From contig DASUWY010000071.1 in assembly GCA_036378175.1 (NCBI GenBank), positions 38,993 to 102,992 of the forward strand: a stretch of DNA of 64,000 nt, given 5' to 3'. Shown here in pieces: positions 30,659-41,012 of the stretch. The notes below the pieces were generated by a model. It was not told where the DNA came from, made no database searches, and saw nothing but the letters and a program-made list of their open reading frames with translations. This stretch comes from Thermoleophilaceae bacterium. Lineage in GTDB: Bacteria > Actinomycetota > Thermoleophilia > Solirubrobacterales > Thermoleophilaceae. Position 1 is the first letter of the stretch; each line of letters starts with the position of its first letter. The translations under genes were made by a program, and so were the position numbers.

Positions 30659-30718
30659 CTGTTCTCCAGCAACACCTGGTTGGGATCGTTGACCGGCACG
30701 AACGGCAGCAATAAAGGG
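30649..30718 (+). repeat. REP-like hairpin repeat, copy 2
   Basis: Arms TCCCAGCTAGCTGTT 30649-30663 and AACACCTGGTTGGGA 30671-30685, 7-base loop, 12 of 15 positions pairing. The companion motif appears here in inverted orientation, GAACGGCAGCAATAAAGG at 30700-30717. It overlaps the stop codon of the cupin/TPR gene. Confidence 0.65.
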
Positions 30719-30732
30719 AAACCGCCGGGCTA

Positions 30733-30810
30733 TCCCAACTAGCTGTTGTCGTGGAACACCTAGGTGGGACAGCTGCCCAACTGAACGGCTGCCGTTATTG
30801 CTGCCGTTCG
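30733..30810 (+). repeat. REP-like hairpin repeat, copy 3
   Basis: Arms TCCCAACTAGCTGTT 30733-30747 and AACACCTAGGTGGGA 30755-30769, 7-base loop, 13 of 15 positions pairing. The second motif GCCGTTATTGCTGCCGTTC follows at 30791-30809 and is flanked by its own short dyad GAACGGC...GCCGTTC. Orientation and order match copy 1. It lies 84 bases after copy 2 in a convergent intergenic gap. Confidence 0.68.
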
Positions 30811-30832
30811 CGCCGAGCCAGGGCGGACGCCA

Positions 30833-31960
30833 CTAAGCCGCCGCGGCCACCCGCGCGGCAGGCGCAGGCGGAGCCGAGGCCACAAACGAAGGCGGCGCAA
30901 TGTCCAGGTAATGCCTGAACGACCAGTCCACGAAGCGCGGCGTGGACATCGCCACGATCGCCGGCCCGAGCACCCGCGGCGGCACGCGCGGGATCAGCCG
31001 CTGCACCCGCAGCATCGCCTCGAACTTCCAGCGGTGCGACGCGCTGAACGACGCATACCGCCGCAGCGCCTCCTCACGCGAAGCACGGCCGTCCACCACG
31101 GCCCGGAGCTCCCGCCCGCACGCGATCCCGAAGTAGAACGCGGTGCGGATGCCCTCGGCGGTCAGCGGCAGGCAATGACCCGCGGAGTCGCCCGCGAAGA
31201 ACACGCCGTCCTCGGCGGCCGGGCGCAGCCGGTGCGGGATCCAGTTGCCCTGGTAGCGAACCGCGTCGCGCTCCAGATCCGACGCCAGCAGCACCGTCGT
31301 GTCCCTCACATGGAAGCGCGGGTCGAACGAGCCCACGCCCACCCGCACCTCTTCACGCGCGGGGAAGCTCCACCCGTAGCCGGCCGGCACGTAGCGGCGG
31401 TCGATCCAGATCTCCAGATCTACGCCACTGCCGTGTGGGTGCACCTCGAGCCCGCGCGAGAGAGGAGCGTCAGGCGGCTGAAAGCCATCCGCCGACAGCA
31501 CCCGCCGCCATCCCAGCGCGTCCACGATCAGAGGCGCCGACAGGTCGCCGCGGTCGGTGTGCACAACCGAGCCGCTACGGCCGTCCACCTTGGCGGTCTC
31601 GAACAGCGCGTCGTTCTGCGCATCCAGAAGCCCGCAAAGCTCCCGGTAGTCGAAGGTGGAGAACGTCCACGGCAGCCGGTACCGGCGCGTGGCATGAGGC
31701 GTGTGGATCACGAGGTCGGGGAACGTCTGGCGGATCGAGTCCCGCAGGCCAAGCGCGAGCAGCCACTCGGTGGGCGCGGCGCACGCGGAGGTCTGCCGCT
31801 CGCCGACCTCGTAGCGGTCGATCATGAGTACACGCGCGCCCGAGCCGGCGAGCTCGCGCGCGACCGCAAGACCTGCAAAGCTTGCGCCACAGATCAGGAC
31901 GTCGAAATCCCCGGATAAGGGTGTGCGGTCCGCGCCCCTCTTGGTGCGACGCTCAGGCAT
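30833..31960 (-). CDS. FAD-dependent oxidoreductase (geranylgeranyl reductase/halogenase-like)
   Basis: About 375 residues. N-terminal dinucleotide loop VLICGASFAGLAVARELAGSGARVLMIDRY and the FAD motif FFAGDSAGHCLPLTAEGI, which is the conserved GD region of the geranylgeranyl-reductase and flavin-hydroxylase group. Possibly acts on isoprenoid or quinone-type substrates. Start taken as ATG 31960; a TTG at 31987 would add nine residues. It is convergent with the cupin/TPR gene across two REP-like hairpins. Confidence 0.8.
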   Translation of the reverse strand: MPERRTKRGADRTPLSGDFDVLICGASFAGLAVARELAGSGARVLMIDRYEVGERQTSACAAPTEWLLALGLRDSIRQTFPDLVIHTPHATRRYRLPWTFSTFDYRELCGLLDAQNDALFETAKVDGRSGSVVHTDRGDLSAPLIVDALGWRRVLSADGFQPPDAPLSRGLEVHPHGSGVDLEIWIDRRYVPAGYGWSFPAREEVRVGVGSFDPRFHVRDTTVLLASDLERDAVRYQGNWIPHRLRPAAEDGVFFAGDSAGHCLPLTAEGIRTAFYFGIACGRELRAVVDGRASREEALRRYASFSASHRWKFEAMLRVQRLIPRVPPRVLGPAIVAMSTPRFVDWSFRHYLDIAPPSFVASAPPAPAARVAAAA

Positions 31961-32012
31961 CGCGGCTGAGACTACAAGCCGCGACAAAGCGTCGCTGCTC
32001 GGACGTGCCCGC

Positions 32013-32018
32013 TAACCT
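32013..32018 (+). promoter_or_regulatory. Candidate -10 element for rpsA
   Basis: TAACCT ends 8 bases before GTG 32027; no Shine-Dalgarno sequence. Confidence 0.45.
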
Positions 32019-32026
32019 TCGCGCAA

Positions 32027-33403
32027 GTGTCAGATACCGAAGCAGTAACTCAAGCCAAGCCAGTCGAGGGGTCAAACGGGCTGCTCCTCGAAGTAGACGG
32101 TCAGATAGTCCCCAACTACGACGCCACCCTCGTCCCCTTTGAGGAGGGCGATGTGGTCACCGGAAAGGTGGTCCGCATCGACAAGGACGAGGTGCTCGTG
32201 GACATTGGGTACAAGTCCGAAGGCGTAATCCCCTCGCACGAGCTGTCGATCCGCAAGTCGGTCGACGCGTCCGAGGAGGTCGAGCTCGGCGAGGAGGTCG
32301 ACGCTCTCGTCCTCACCAAGGAGGACCAGGACGGCCGCCTGATCCTGTCGAAGAAGCGCGCCCGCTTCGAGAAGGCATGGCGCCGCATCGAGGCCGCCGC
32401 CGAGTCGGGCGAGGCCGTGGAGGGCACCGTCATCGAGGTCGTGAAGGGCGGCCTCATCATCGATCTTGGAGTGCGCGGCTTCCTGCCCGCGTCGCTCGTG
32501 GACATCCGCCGTGTCCAGAACCTCGACGACTTCCTCGGTCAGAAGATCGAGTGCCGGGTCATCGAGCTCAACCGCTCGCGCAACAACGTCGTGCTGAGCC
32601 GCCGCGCCGTGCTCGAGGAGGAGCGCAAGGAGCAGCGCCAGCAGATCCTCGACCGGCTCCAGCCGGGCCAGGTCGTGGAGGGCGCGATCTCGAACATCGT
32701 CGACTTCGGCGCCTTCGTCGACCTCGACGGCATCGACGGCCTCATTCACATCTCCGAGCTGTCATGGAGCCACGTGAACCATCCGTCGGAGATCCTCAAC
32801 ATCGGCGACGTGGTGCCGGTGAAGGTGCTTGACATCGACCGCGATCGCCAGCGCATCTCCCTCGGTCTCAAGCAGACCCAGGAGGACCCGTGGCAGCGCG
32901 TGATGGACACCTACCACGTGGGCGACGTGCTCGAGGGCAAGGTCACGAAGGTCGTGAGCTTCGGCGCCTTCGTCGAGATCCTCGACGGCGTGGAGGGGCT
33001 CGTGCACATCTCGGAGCTCGCCCAGCACCACGTGGAGAACCCGCGCGAGGTGGTGAACCAGGGCGACACGGTGAAGGTGAAGATCCTCGAGATCGACTCC
33101 GAGCGCCGCCGCCTTTCGCTCAGCGTGAAGCGCGTGGAGGATCAGACGATGCCGGGTGGCTCCTCGTCAGGGTCGCCGGGCGCGGAGATCAGTGGGGCGG
33201 ACCTTTCGAACGTGCCGGAGCTCGGCCTCTCCGAGGACGTCTTCTCCGGCGCGGAAGCCGAGTCCGATCCTGACGCGGAGCCGCCGGCCACGCCGGACGT
33301 TGCCCCCGCGGAGGAAGAGCAGGATCCCTCGGCACCTGCCGAGACGGAGGGCGATCCGGACGCAGAGCCCTCCGCCGAAGAGGCTTCCCCGCCCGCAGAG
33401 TAG
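32027..33403 (+). CDS. rpsA: 30S ribosomal protein S1
   Basis: 458 residues with four S1 RNA-binding domains, beginning near residues 40, 130, 215 and 300 (GDVVTGKVVRIDKDEVLVDIG, GAISNIVDFGAFVDL and similar). The last 75 residues are acidic and Ala/Pro/Glu-rich, of low complexity. It promotes mRNA binding and translation initiation; in genomes with many leaderless mRNAs its role may be narrower. Starts at GTG. coaE follows after 3 bp. Confidence 0.94.
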   Translation: MSDTEAVTQAKPVEGSNGLLLEVDGQIVPNYDATLVPFEEGDVVTGKVVRIDKDEVLVDIGYKSEGVIPSHELSIRKSVDASEEVELGEEVDALVLTKEDQDGRLILSKKRARFEKAWRRIEAAAESGEAVEGTVIEVVKGGLIIDLGVRGFLPASLVDIRRVQNLDDFLGQKIECRVIELNRSRNNVVLSRRAVLEEERKEQRQQILDRLQPGQVVEGAISNIVDFGAFVDLDGIDGLIHISELSWSHVNHPSEILNIGDVVPVKVLDIDRDRQRISLGLKQTQEDPWQRVMDTYHVGDVLEGKVTKVVSFGAFVEILDGVEGLVHISELAQHHVENPREVVNQGDTVKVKILEIDSERRRLSLSVKRVEDQTMPGGSSSGSPGAEISGADLSNVPELGLSEDVFSGAEAESDPDAEPPATPDVAPAEEEQDPSAPAETEGDPDAEPSAEEASPPAE

Positions 33404-33406
33404 GCA

Positions 33407-34006
33407 GTGCCCGCTGGGGCTCCGCCGTTCGTCGGGCTAACCGGCGGCATGGGCGCCGGCAAGTCCACCGCGCTCGGCATGCTCGAGGAGCTGGGCGCGG
33501 CCACGCTGTCCACCGACGCTGTGGTTCACGAGCTGCTCGAGAGCGACGAGATGCGCGATCAGCTCGTGGCGCGCTTCGGCGAGCAGGTGGCGCCAGACGG
33601 GAGGATCGACCGGAACGCGGTCGGCACGCTCGTGTTCGAACAGCCTGATGAGCGCAAGTGGCTCGAGGGCGTGCTCTGGCCGCGCGTGGGGGAGCGGGTG
33701 GAGCGCTGGCGCCGGGAACAGGCGGCACGCGAGCCGAGGCCGCGGGCGCTCGTGGTGGAGGTGCCGCTCCTGTTCGAGGCGGGGATGGAGGCGGTGTTCG
33801 ACCACACGATCGCCGTGGTCACGGATGAGGAGGCGATCGCCGAGCGAACCGCCGACCGGGGGCATGCCGGCGTGGCGTCGCGCACGTCTCGCCAGCTCTC
33901 GCAGAAGGAAAAGGCGGAACGAGCGGAATACGTTGTACGGAACGACGGCGATCTCGACGAGCTCCGCGTGACCTTGTCGGGGCTCCTTGCGAACATAGGC
34001 ACTTGA
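33407..34006 (+). CDS. coaE: Dephospho-CoA kinase
   Basis: 199-residue P-loop kinase for the last step of coenzyme A synthesis. Walker A GGMGAGKSTALGML, the STDAVVHELL segment that binds the substrate, and LVVEVPLLFEAGMEAVFDHTIAVV are diagnostic. Starts at GTG 33407, 3 bp after rpsA, as in many actinobacteria. Its stop overlaps the transglycosylase start. Confidence 0.94.
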   Translation: MPAGAPPFVGLTGGMGAGKSTALGMLEELGAATLSTDAVVHELLESDEMRDQLVARFGEQVAPDGRIDRNAVGTLVFEQPDERKWLEGVLWPRVGERVERWRREQAAREPRPRALVVEVPLLFEAGMEAVFDHTIAVVTDEEAIAERTADRGHAGVASRTSRQLSQKEKAERAEYVVRNDGDLDELRVTLSGLLANIGT

Positions 34007-34659
34007 GGGTGAGCACAGCATCGGCACGAACTGGCCCGCGCCGCGCCACGCGACGCCGCGGCAGCGCACGCGCGACGATCCGCCGCAGACGCGCGGCGGT
34101 GGTGAGCGTGATCGCGCTCGCGGTGGGCGTGCTCGTGATCATGGCCATCAGGGTGGGCCCCCACGCGGTGCAGGAGCTCACGCTCCCGCTGAAGCACGAG
34201 GACATCATCAGGCAGCAGGCGGCCGAGAAGAACCTCGACCCCGCCCTGATCGCGGCCGTGATCTATCAGGAGTCGAAGTTCCGGGACCGCACCTCGAGCG
34301 CGGGCGCCAAGGGCCTGATGCAGCTTTTGCCGGGCACCGCGGAGTTCATCGCGCACAAGTCCGGCGGCACGCGCTTCGAGCTCCAGGACCTGGGCACTCC
34401 GCAGATCAACATCGCCTACGGCTCCTGGTACCTGCGCTACCTGATCGAGCGCTACGACGGCAACGAGACGCTCGCGGTGGCCGCCTACAACGCCGGCGAG
34501 GACAACGTGGACCGCTGGGTGCAGAAGGCGGGCGGCGCATCGAGCTTCGACCCGAGCACGGACATCCCGTTCCCAGAGACGAAGGCTTACGTGGCCGGCG
34601 TGATCAGCAAGCGCAGGGCCTACGCCAGTCACTACGCGAAAGAGCTCGGCTTGAAGTAA
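34003..34659 (+). CDS. Lytic transglycosylase (SLT domain)
   Basis: 218 residues. A very basic N terminus and one membrane helix (about 28-48) are followed by a soluble-lytic-transglycosylase domain with catalytic Glu in VIYQESKFRD, the SAGAKGLMQLLPGTAE core and the AVAAYNAGEDNVDRW motif. It cleaves peptidoglycan without hydrolysis. The start is TTG 34003 overlapping the coaE stop; GTG 34009 is an alternative and differs by two residues. Confidence 0.9.
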   Translation: MRVSTASARTGPRRATRRRGSARATIRRRRAAVVSVIALAVGVLVIMAIRVGPHAVQELTLPLKHEDIIRQQAAEKNLDPALIAAVIYQESKFRDRTSSAGAKGLMQLLPGTAEFIAHKSGGTRFELQDLGTPQINIAYGSWYLRYLIERYDGNETLAVAAYNAGEDNVDRWVQKAGGASSFDPSTDIPFPETKAYVAGVISKRRAYASHYAKELGLK

Positions 34660-34685
34660 GCCCTGCAATTCCGCAACTCTGCACC

Positions 34686-34798
34686 TCCGCAACTCTCGTC
34701 TGTACCCAACAAACGTCCAGCCGTGCTCAAAACGGGGGACCACAGGGCGATTAAGCCGTGCAGCAGAGATAGACCCTGACGTCAAGGAGGACCGTCAG
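34686..34798 (+). ncRNA. Candidate structured leader RNA upstream of a 13-codon frame
   Basis: The region contains CAGGG 34743-34747 that can pair with CCCTG 34774-34778, and CTGACG 34776-34781 that pairs perfectly with CGTCAG 34793-34798, displaying the ribosome-binding site AAGGAGG in an 11-base loop. The two stems share bases 34776-34778, so they exclude each other. The segment ACGGGGGACC at 34731-34740 resembles the core of the c-di-AMP (ydaO) riboswitch, but other parts of that motif are not convincing. Class not assigned. Confidence 0.3.
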
Positions 34799-34839
34799 TG
34801 AAAGGTCGAACAAATCGCGGCGATCGGGTGACCCGATGA
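34798..34839 (+). CDS. 13-residue leader peptide candidate
   Basis: GTG 34798 to TGA 34839 encodes 13 residues rich in Arg. It has one of the best ribosome sites in the window (AAGGAGG 34784-34790, 7 bases before the GTG) and its stop overlaps the next ATG (ATGA at 34836). A translated leader or a coupling device for the next frame is plausible. Confidence 0.4.
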   Translation: MKGRTNRGDRVTR

Positions 34840-35075
34840 CCGCGAACTACGGAATCCGCTGGGACGACGGCAAGCGGATTCAGCTCACGGCGGCGCTCCT
34901 TGCGGCGCTCGTCGCACTTGCCGCGTTCGTCGGCATGAAGGCCGCGACGGACCGCTCGATGACCGATGTTGTGGTCAGCGCGCGTGTCGGCTCGGCAAGC
35001 ACTGCTGCTCGCTCCGTTGAGGCGCTGGGCGGCAAGGTTGGGGCTCGCATTTCCCTCATCCGTCCGCACTGCTAG
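34836..35075 (+). CDS. Short membrane-anchored protein, possibly the remnant of a secreted subtilase (79 aa)
   Basis: A hydrophobic segment (about residues 16-33) is followed by VVSARVGSASTAARSVEALG, which resembles the first strand-helix of an inhibitor-I9-type subtilase propeptide. The frame then ends just 12 bp before uvrB. No protease domain follows, so it is either a small membrane protein or what is left of a truncated gene. The assignment is inference. Confidence 0.4.
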   Translation: MTANYGIRWDDGKRIQLTAALLAALVALAAFVGMKAATDRSMTDVVVSARVGSASTAARSVEALGGKVGARISLIRPHC

Positions 35076-35078
35076 CTT
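35073..35078 (+). promoter_or_regulatory. Candidate -10 element for uvrB
   Basis: TAGCTT ends 9 bases before GTG 35088; no Shine-Dalgarno sequence. It overlaps the stop codon of the upstream short frame. Confidence 0.4.
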
Positions 35079-35087
35079 CCGCTGGCG

Positions 35088-37091
35088 GTGCCTCAGTTCG
35101 AGATCAATCCTGCTTATACGGCCGTTGCTGATCAGCCCAAGGCTCGCGATGGGCTTGCTGAGGGACTTGATGCCGGTGAGCGGTTTCAGACGCTCCTGGG
35201 CGTGACCGGCTCGGGCAAGACGGCCACGATGGCGTTCACGATCGAGAAGGTGCAGCGGCCGGCGCTCGTGATCGCGCACAACAAGACGCTTGCTGCGCAG
35301 CTCTGCAACGAGTTCAGGGAGTTCTTTCCGAAGAACTCGGTCGAGTACTTCGTCTCCTACTACGACTACTACCAGCCCGAGGCCTACGTTCCGCAGCAGG
35401 ACCTCTATATCGAGAAGGACTCCTCGATCAACGAGGAGATCGACCGGCTGAGGCACTCCGCCACCGCGGCGCTGTTCGGCCGTCGGGACGTGATCGTGGT
35501 GGCGAGCGTTTCCTGCATCTACGGCCTCGGCTCGCCGGAGAAGTACGACGCCCAGGTGGTGATGCTGAAGAAGGGCGACATGCAGGACCGCGAGGCGATC
35601 CTGCGCAAGCTCGTGGACAACCACTACACGCGCAACGACTCCGCGCTCGGCCGGGGTAGCTTCCGCGTGCGCGGCGAGACGCTCGAGGTGTTCCCCGCAT
35701 ATGCCGAGACCGCGTACCGCGCCGTGTTCTTCGGCGACGAGATCGAGCAGCTCCAGCACTTCGACCCGCTCACCGGCGAGGTGATCGCCGACATCGAACA
35801 CGTGGGCGTGTGGCCCGCCACCCACTACGCTACCGACCGGCCGACGATCGAGCGTGCCGTGGGTGAGATCCGCGACGAGCTGGAGGCGCGCTGCAAGGAG
35901 CTCGAGGAGCAGGGCAAGCTGCTCGAGTCGCACCGGCTGCGGCAGCGCACGCAGTTCGACATGGAGATGCTGCGCGAGCTCGGCTTCTGCAACGGCATCG
36001 AGAACTACTCGCGCATCCTCGACGGGCGCCCGCCCGGCTCGCGCCCCTACTGCCTGCTCGACTTCTTCCCGGACGACTTCGTGTGCTTCATCGACGAGTC
36101 GCATCAGACGGTTCCGCAGATCGGCGGCATGTACGAGGGCGACCGCTCGCGCAAGCAGACCCTCGTGGACTACGGCTTCCGCCTCCCGAGCGCGATGGAC
36201 AACCGCCCGCAGACCTTCGACGAGTTCCTCACGCGCACGCGGCAGATCGTGTTCGTGTCTGCCACGCCCGGCGAGTTCGAGCGGGGGCACTCGTCTCGCA
36301 TCGTCGAGCAGATCGTGCGGCCCACCGGCATCGTCGATCCAGAGGTGGAGGTGCGCGAGACGCGCAACCAGATCGACGACCTCATGAACGAGGTTCGCGC
36401 GCGCACGGAGGACGGCGAGCGCACCCTCGTCACCACCTTGACCAAGAAGATGGCCGAGGACCTCACGGACTACCTGATGGAGTACGGCTTCCGCGTGCGC
36501 TACCTGCACTCGGAGATCGACACGCTCGAGCGCATCCAGATCATCCGCGAGCTGCGGCTGGGCGAGTTCGACGTGCTCGTGGGCGTGAACCTGCTGCGCG
36601 AGGGTCTCGACCTGCCCGAGGTGTCGCTCGTCGCGATCATCGACGCGGACAAGGAGGGCTTCCTCCGCGGCGAGACGTCGCTGATCCAGACGATCGGCCG
36701 CGCCGCCCGCAACATCCGCGGCAAGGTGATCATGTACGCGGACAAGGAGTCGCAGGCGATGCGCAACGCGATCTCGGAGACCGACCGCCGTCGCGCGATC
36801 CAGGTCGCCTACAACGAGGAGCACGGCATCACGCCCGAGACGATCGTCAAGGGCATCTCGGACATCAGCGACTTCCTCGCGATCGAGTCGAAGGTGCCGT
36901 CGTCGCGCCGCTCGCGCCGGCGCAAGGACGAGCAGCAGATGTCGCCGGAGGAGATCTCGAAGACCATCGTCGAGCTGGAGGAGGAGATGCTCCTCGCGGC
37001 CGACGAGCTGCGCTTCGAGTACGCCGCCAAGCTGCGAGACGAGATCAAGGAGCTGCGGCGCGAGCTCGAGCGGGCTCAGGCGGGGGCTTAG
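35088..37091 (+). CDS. uvrB: UvrABC excinuclease subunit B
   Basis: 667-residue helicase-like damage verifier of nucleotide excision repair. Walker [13 protein letters not shown], the beta-hairpin [12 protein letters not shown], the DEAD-like box DESHQTVPQ, motif [17 protein letters not shown] and QTIGRAARN, and a C-terminal UVR motif (about 620-660) that contacts UvrC. Starts at GTG. uvrA is encoded 8.3 kb downstream on the same strand. Confidence 0.97.
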   Translation: MPQFEINPAYTAVADQPKARDGLAEGLDAGERFQTLLGVTGSGKTATMAFTIEKVQRPALVIAHNKTLAAQLCNEFREFFPKNSVEYFVSYYDYYQPEAYVPQQDLYIEKDSSINEEIDRLRHSATAALFGRRDVIVVASVSCIYGLGSPEKYDAQVVMLKKGDMQDREAILRKLVDNHYTRNDSALGRGSFRVRGETLEVFPAYAETAYRAVFFGDEIEQLQHFDPLTGEVIADIEHVGVWPATHYATDRPTIERAVGEIRDELEARCKELEEQGKLLESHRLRQRTQFDMEMLRELGFCNGIENYSRILDGRPPGSRPYCLLDFFPDDFVCFIDESHQTVPQIGGMYEGDRSRKQTLVDYGFRLPSAMDNRPQTFDEFLTRTRQIVFVSATPGEFERGHSSRIVEQIVRPTGIVDPEVEVRETRNQIDDLMNEVRARTEDGERTLVTTLTKKMAEDLTDYLMEYGFRVRYLHSEIDTLERIQIIRELRLGEFDVLVGVNLLREGLDLPEVSLVAIIDADKEGFLRGETSLIQTIGRAARNIRGKVIMYADKESQAMRNAISETDRRRAIQVAYNEEHGITPETIVKGISDISDFLAIESKVPSSRRSRRRKDEQQMSPEEISKTIVELEEEMLLAADELRFEYAAKLRDEIKELRRELERAQAGA

Positions 37092-37095
37092 CTCA

Positions 37096-37126
37096 GTATC
37101 GAGTCTCGATACTCGAGACTCGATAC
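37096..37126. terminator. Perfect 14-bp palindrome between uvrB and ftsH
   Basis: GTATCGAGTCTCGA 37096-37109 pairs completely with TCGAGACTCGATAC 37113-37126 around a 3-base TAC loop. It begins 5 bases after the uvrB stop. The motif CTCGATACTC also occurs twice as a direct repeat. Lower GC than its surroundings. A terminator without T-run or a protein-binding site are the main options. Confidence 0.5.
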
Positions 37127-37136
37127 TCCCGGCGGC

Positions 37137-37142
37137 TAGCAT
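37137..37142 (+). promoter_or_regulatory. Candidate -10 element for ftsH
   Basis: TAGCAT ends 6 bases before ATG 37149; no Shine-Dalgarno sequence. Confidence 0.5.
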
Positions 37143-37148
37143 CGCTTT

Positions 37149-39134
<1,986 letters not shown>

Positions 39135-39142
39135 GCCGAGCG

Positions 39143-39171
39143 TTGTGGAATTTCCGGCCCTTAGCTACTAG
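39143..39171 (+). promoter_or_regulatory. Candidate promoter of the stressosome operon
   Basis: TTGTGG 39143-39148 and TACTAG 39166-39171 with a 17-base spacer resemble a vegetative -35/-10 pair. Transcription would begin near 39178, giving a leader of about 88 bases with a GGAGG ribosome site before ATG 39266. Confidence 0.4.
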
Positions 39172-39265
39172 GGTCTCCGCCCGGGACTCGAGGGACAGCA
39201 TGGATTGGACCGCGACCGTCAGCGTGGCGGGCGCTCGTTGAGTTCCGGTACGGACGGAGGCATAC

Positions 39266-40219
39266 ATGGCTGAGAGGGCGAGAACGCGGAGGGCTGACGG
39301 GGCGGCCACCTCTCGCGCGCGGGCGGCGAGCGCTGGGCGCAAGCGCGAGACCACGGATGGATCGGTATCGAGTGCGGCGCTTCTCCGTGAGCTGGTGGCG
39401 CACCTCAGGCAGAACCGCACACAGCTGCGTGAGGAATGGGCCCGCCGCATCGGCGAGGCCAAGCTGCTCACCGCGATGAGCCAGGAGGAGATCTTCTCCG
39501 AGGCCACCACGGTGTACGACAACTACGTGGCGGTGCTCGAGACGGGCTCGGTGGAAGCGCTGCAGGACTACGCGCGCAACCTGTCCGAGCGCATCATCCC
39601 GCGAGGCGTCGAGACGAACGAAGTGGTGGGCATCGTGCTGCTCCTGCGTGACGTGCTCGCCCGCTCGCTGTTCGAGAAGTACCAGTCGGACTTCGACCTG
39701 CTGAACCGCGTGCTCGACGCGTACGAGCCCGCGGCCAACAGGATCGCCAACACCGTGGCGGTGTCGTTCGTGCAGGAGCGCGAGCGGATCATCCGCCAGC
39801 AGCAGGAGGCCATCCGGGAGCTCTCCACTCCGGTGCTCCAGGTGCGCGAGCGCCTGTTGATCCTGCCGATCATCGGCGTGATCGACTCGCAGCGCGCACG
39901 CCAGGTCACCGAGCAGCTCCTCCGAGGCATCCGCACGAACCGCGCGAAGGTGGTCGTGATCGACATCACCGGCGTGCCGACGATCGACTCGACGGTCGCG
40001 AACCACCTCGTGCAGACCGTCGAGGCGTCGCGTCTGATGGGCGCGAGCGTGATCATCACCGGCCTCTCGTCGGAGATCGCACAGACGCTCGTCACGATCG
40101 GCGTGGACCTCTCGAAGATGAACGCGGTGGGCGACCTCCAGGGCGGCATCGAAGAGGCCGAGCGGCTGCTCGGTTACGAGGTAACGAAGGGTGAGGAAGA
40201 GGCGGTAGAGATCCGCTAG
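39266..40219 (+). CDS. rsbR: Stressosome scaffold protein RsbR (sensor domain plus STAS)
   Basis: 317 residues. A basic Ala/Arg-rich tail of about 35 residues precedes an RsbRD-type sensor domain (about 40-185) and a C-terminal STAS domain (about 190-300). The typical linker STPVLQVRERLLILPIIGVIDS joins them. The VDITGVPTIDST segment contains the Thr that RsbT phosphorylates in Bacillus. It builds the stressosome shell with RsbS. First gene of rsbR-S-T-X-U/W. Confidence 0.9.
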   Translation: MAERARTRRADGAATSRARAASAGRKRETTDGSVSSAALLRELVAHLRQNRTQLREEWARRIGEAKLLTAMSQEEIFSEATTVYDNYVAVLETGSVEALQDYARNLSERIIPRGVETNEVVGIVLLLRDVLARSLFEKYQSDFDLLNRVLDAYEPAANRIANTVAVSFVQERERIIRQQQEAIRELSTPVLQVRERLLILPIIGVIDSQRARQVTEQLLRGIRTNRAKVVVIDITGVPTIDSTVANHLVQTVEASRLMGASVIITGLSSEIAQTLVTIGVDLSKMNAVGDLQGGIEEAERLLGYEVTKGEEEAVEIR

Positions 40220-40237
40220 GCAGGCGGGGATAAGCGG

Positions 40238-40612
40238 ATGGCCGTTCCAATTCTCAAGCAGGGCCACTATCTGATCGCCTCCATCCAGGCGGCGCTCAGC
40301 GACAGCGACGTCCTCCAGCTGCAGGACGACCTTGTCGAGCAGGTGGGTCGGTTCCGCTCGCGCGGAATCATCGTGGACGTCACGGCGCTGGACGTGATGG
40401 ACTCCTTTGCGTCGCGGTCGCTGCGCGGTATCGCCCACATGACGAGACTGCGCGGTGCGGAGACGGTGATTGTGGGCATTCAGCCCGAAGTGGCGTTCGC
40501 CATGGTCCAGCTCGGGATGAGCCTGGAGGACGTGCATACCGCTCTTGACCTCGAGGAGGGCCTGACCTTCCTCGACACGCAGTTGAAGGAGCCCGGCGAC
40601 GGTGACAGATGA
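40238..40612 (+). CDS. rsbS: Stressosome STAS protein RsbS
   Basis: 124-residue single STAS domain. IPILKQGHYLIASIQ-type opening (here VPILKQGHYLIASIQ) is the RsbS signature, and VTALDVMDSFASRSL holds the phosphorylatable Ser equivalent to Bacillus Ser59. In the unphosphorylated state it holds RsbT in the complex. Ribosome site GGGGA lies upstream of ATG. Overlaps rsbT by 11 bases. Confidence 0.92.
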   Translation: MAVPILKQGHYLIASIQAALSDSDVLQLQDDLVEQVGRFRSRGIIVDVTALDVMDSFASRSLRGIAHMTRLRGAETVIVGIQPEVAFAMVQLGMSLEDVHTALDLEEGLTFLDTQLKEPGDGDR

Positions 40613-41012
40613 GGTCCGCGTTCCGGTCAGCTCTGACGCTGACGTCGTAGCGGCACGCGAGAAGGGCCGCGAGCTCTCGGCGCAGCTTGGCTTCTCGAGC
40701 ATCGACCTGACCCTGATCGTCACCGCCATCTCCGAGGTGGCGCGCAACATCCTGCTGTACGCGAAGGAGGGCGAGATCCTCCTGCGGCTCGACAACGACG
40801 ACGGCCAGCGCGGCATCGTCGTCGTGGCGCGCGACGAAGGTCCCGGCATCCCCGACCTCGAGCTCGCGATGCGCGACTCGTACACCACCGGCAACGGGCT
40901 CGGACTCGGCCTGCCGGGCGCGCGCAGGCTGATGGACGAGTTCGAGATCCAGTCAGAGGTCGCGAAGGGGACTACGGTGGTGATGAAGAAGTGGGCGCCC
41001 GAGCGTGTCTGA
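40602..41012 (+). CDS. rsbT: Stressosome switch kinase RsbT
   Basis: 136-residue GHKL-type Ser/Thr kinase. The N-box is TAISEVARNILLYA, the G1 box DEGPGIPDLELAM and the G2 box GLGLGLPGARRLMDEF. It phosphorylates RsbS and RsbR, leaves the stressosome and binds the N-terminal domain of an RsbU phosphatase. Starts at GTG inside rsbS and overlaps the next gene by 8 bases. Confidence 0.92.
   Translation: MTDEVRVPVSSDADVVAAREKGRELSAQLGFSSIDLTLIVTAISEVARNILLYAKEGEILLRLDNDDGQRGIVVVARDEGPGIPDLELAMRDSYTTGNGLGLGLPGARRLMDEFEIQSEVAKGTTVVMKKWAPERV

Noticed and set aside
34742..34749. ACAGGGCG, reminiscent of the CACAGGGC core of the c-di-GMP-I riboswitch
   Set aside because: The following conserved parts of that riboswitch (GGACGCAAAGCC-type segment and tetraloop receptor) are missing.
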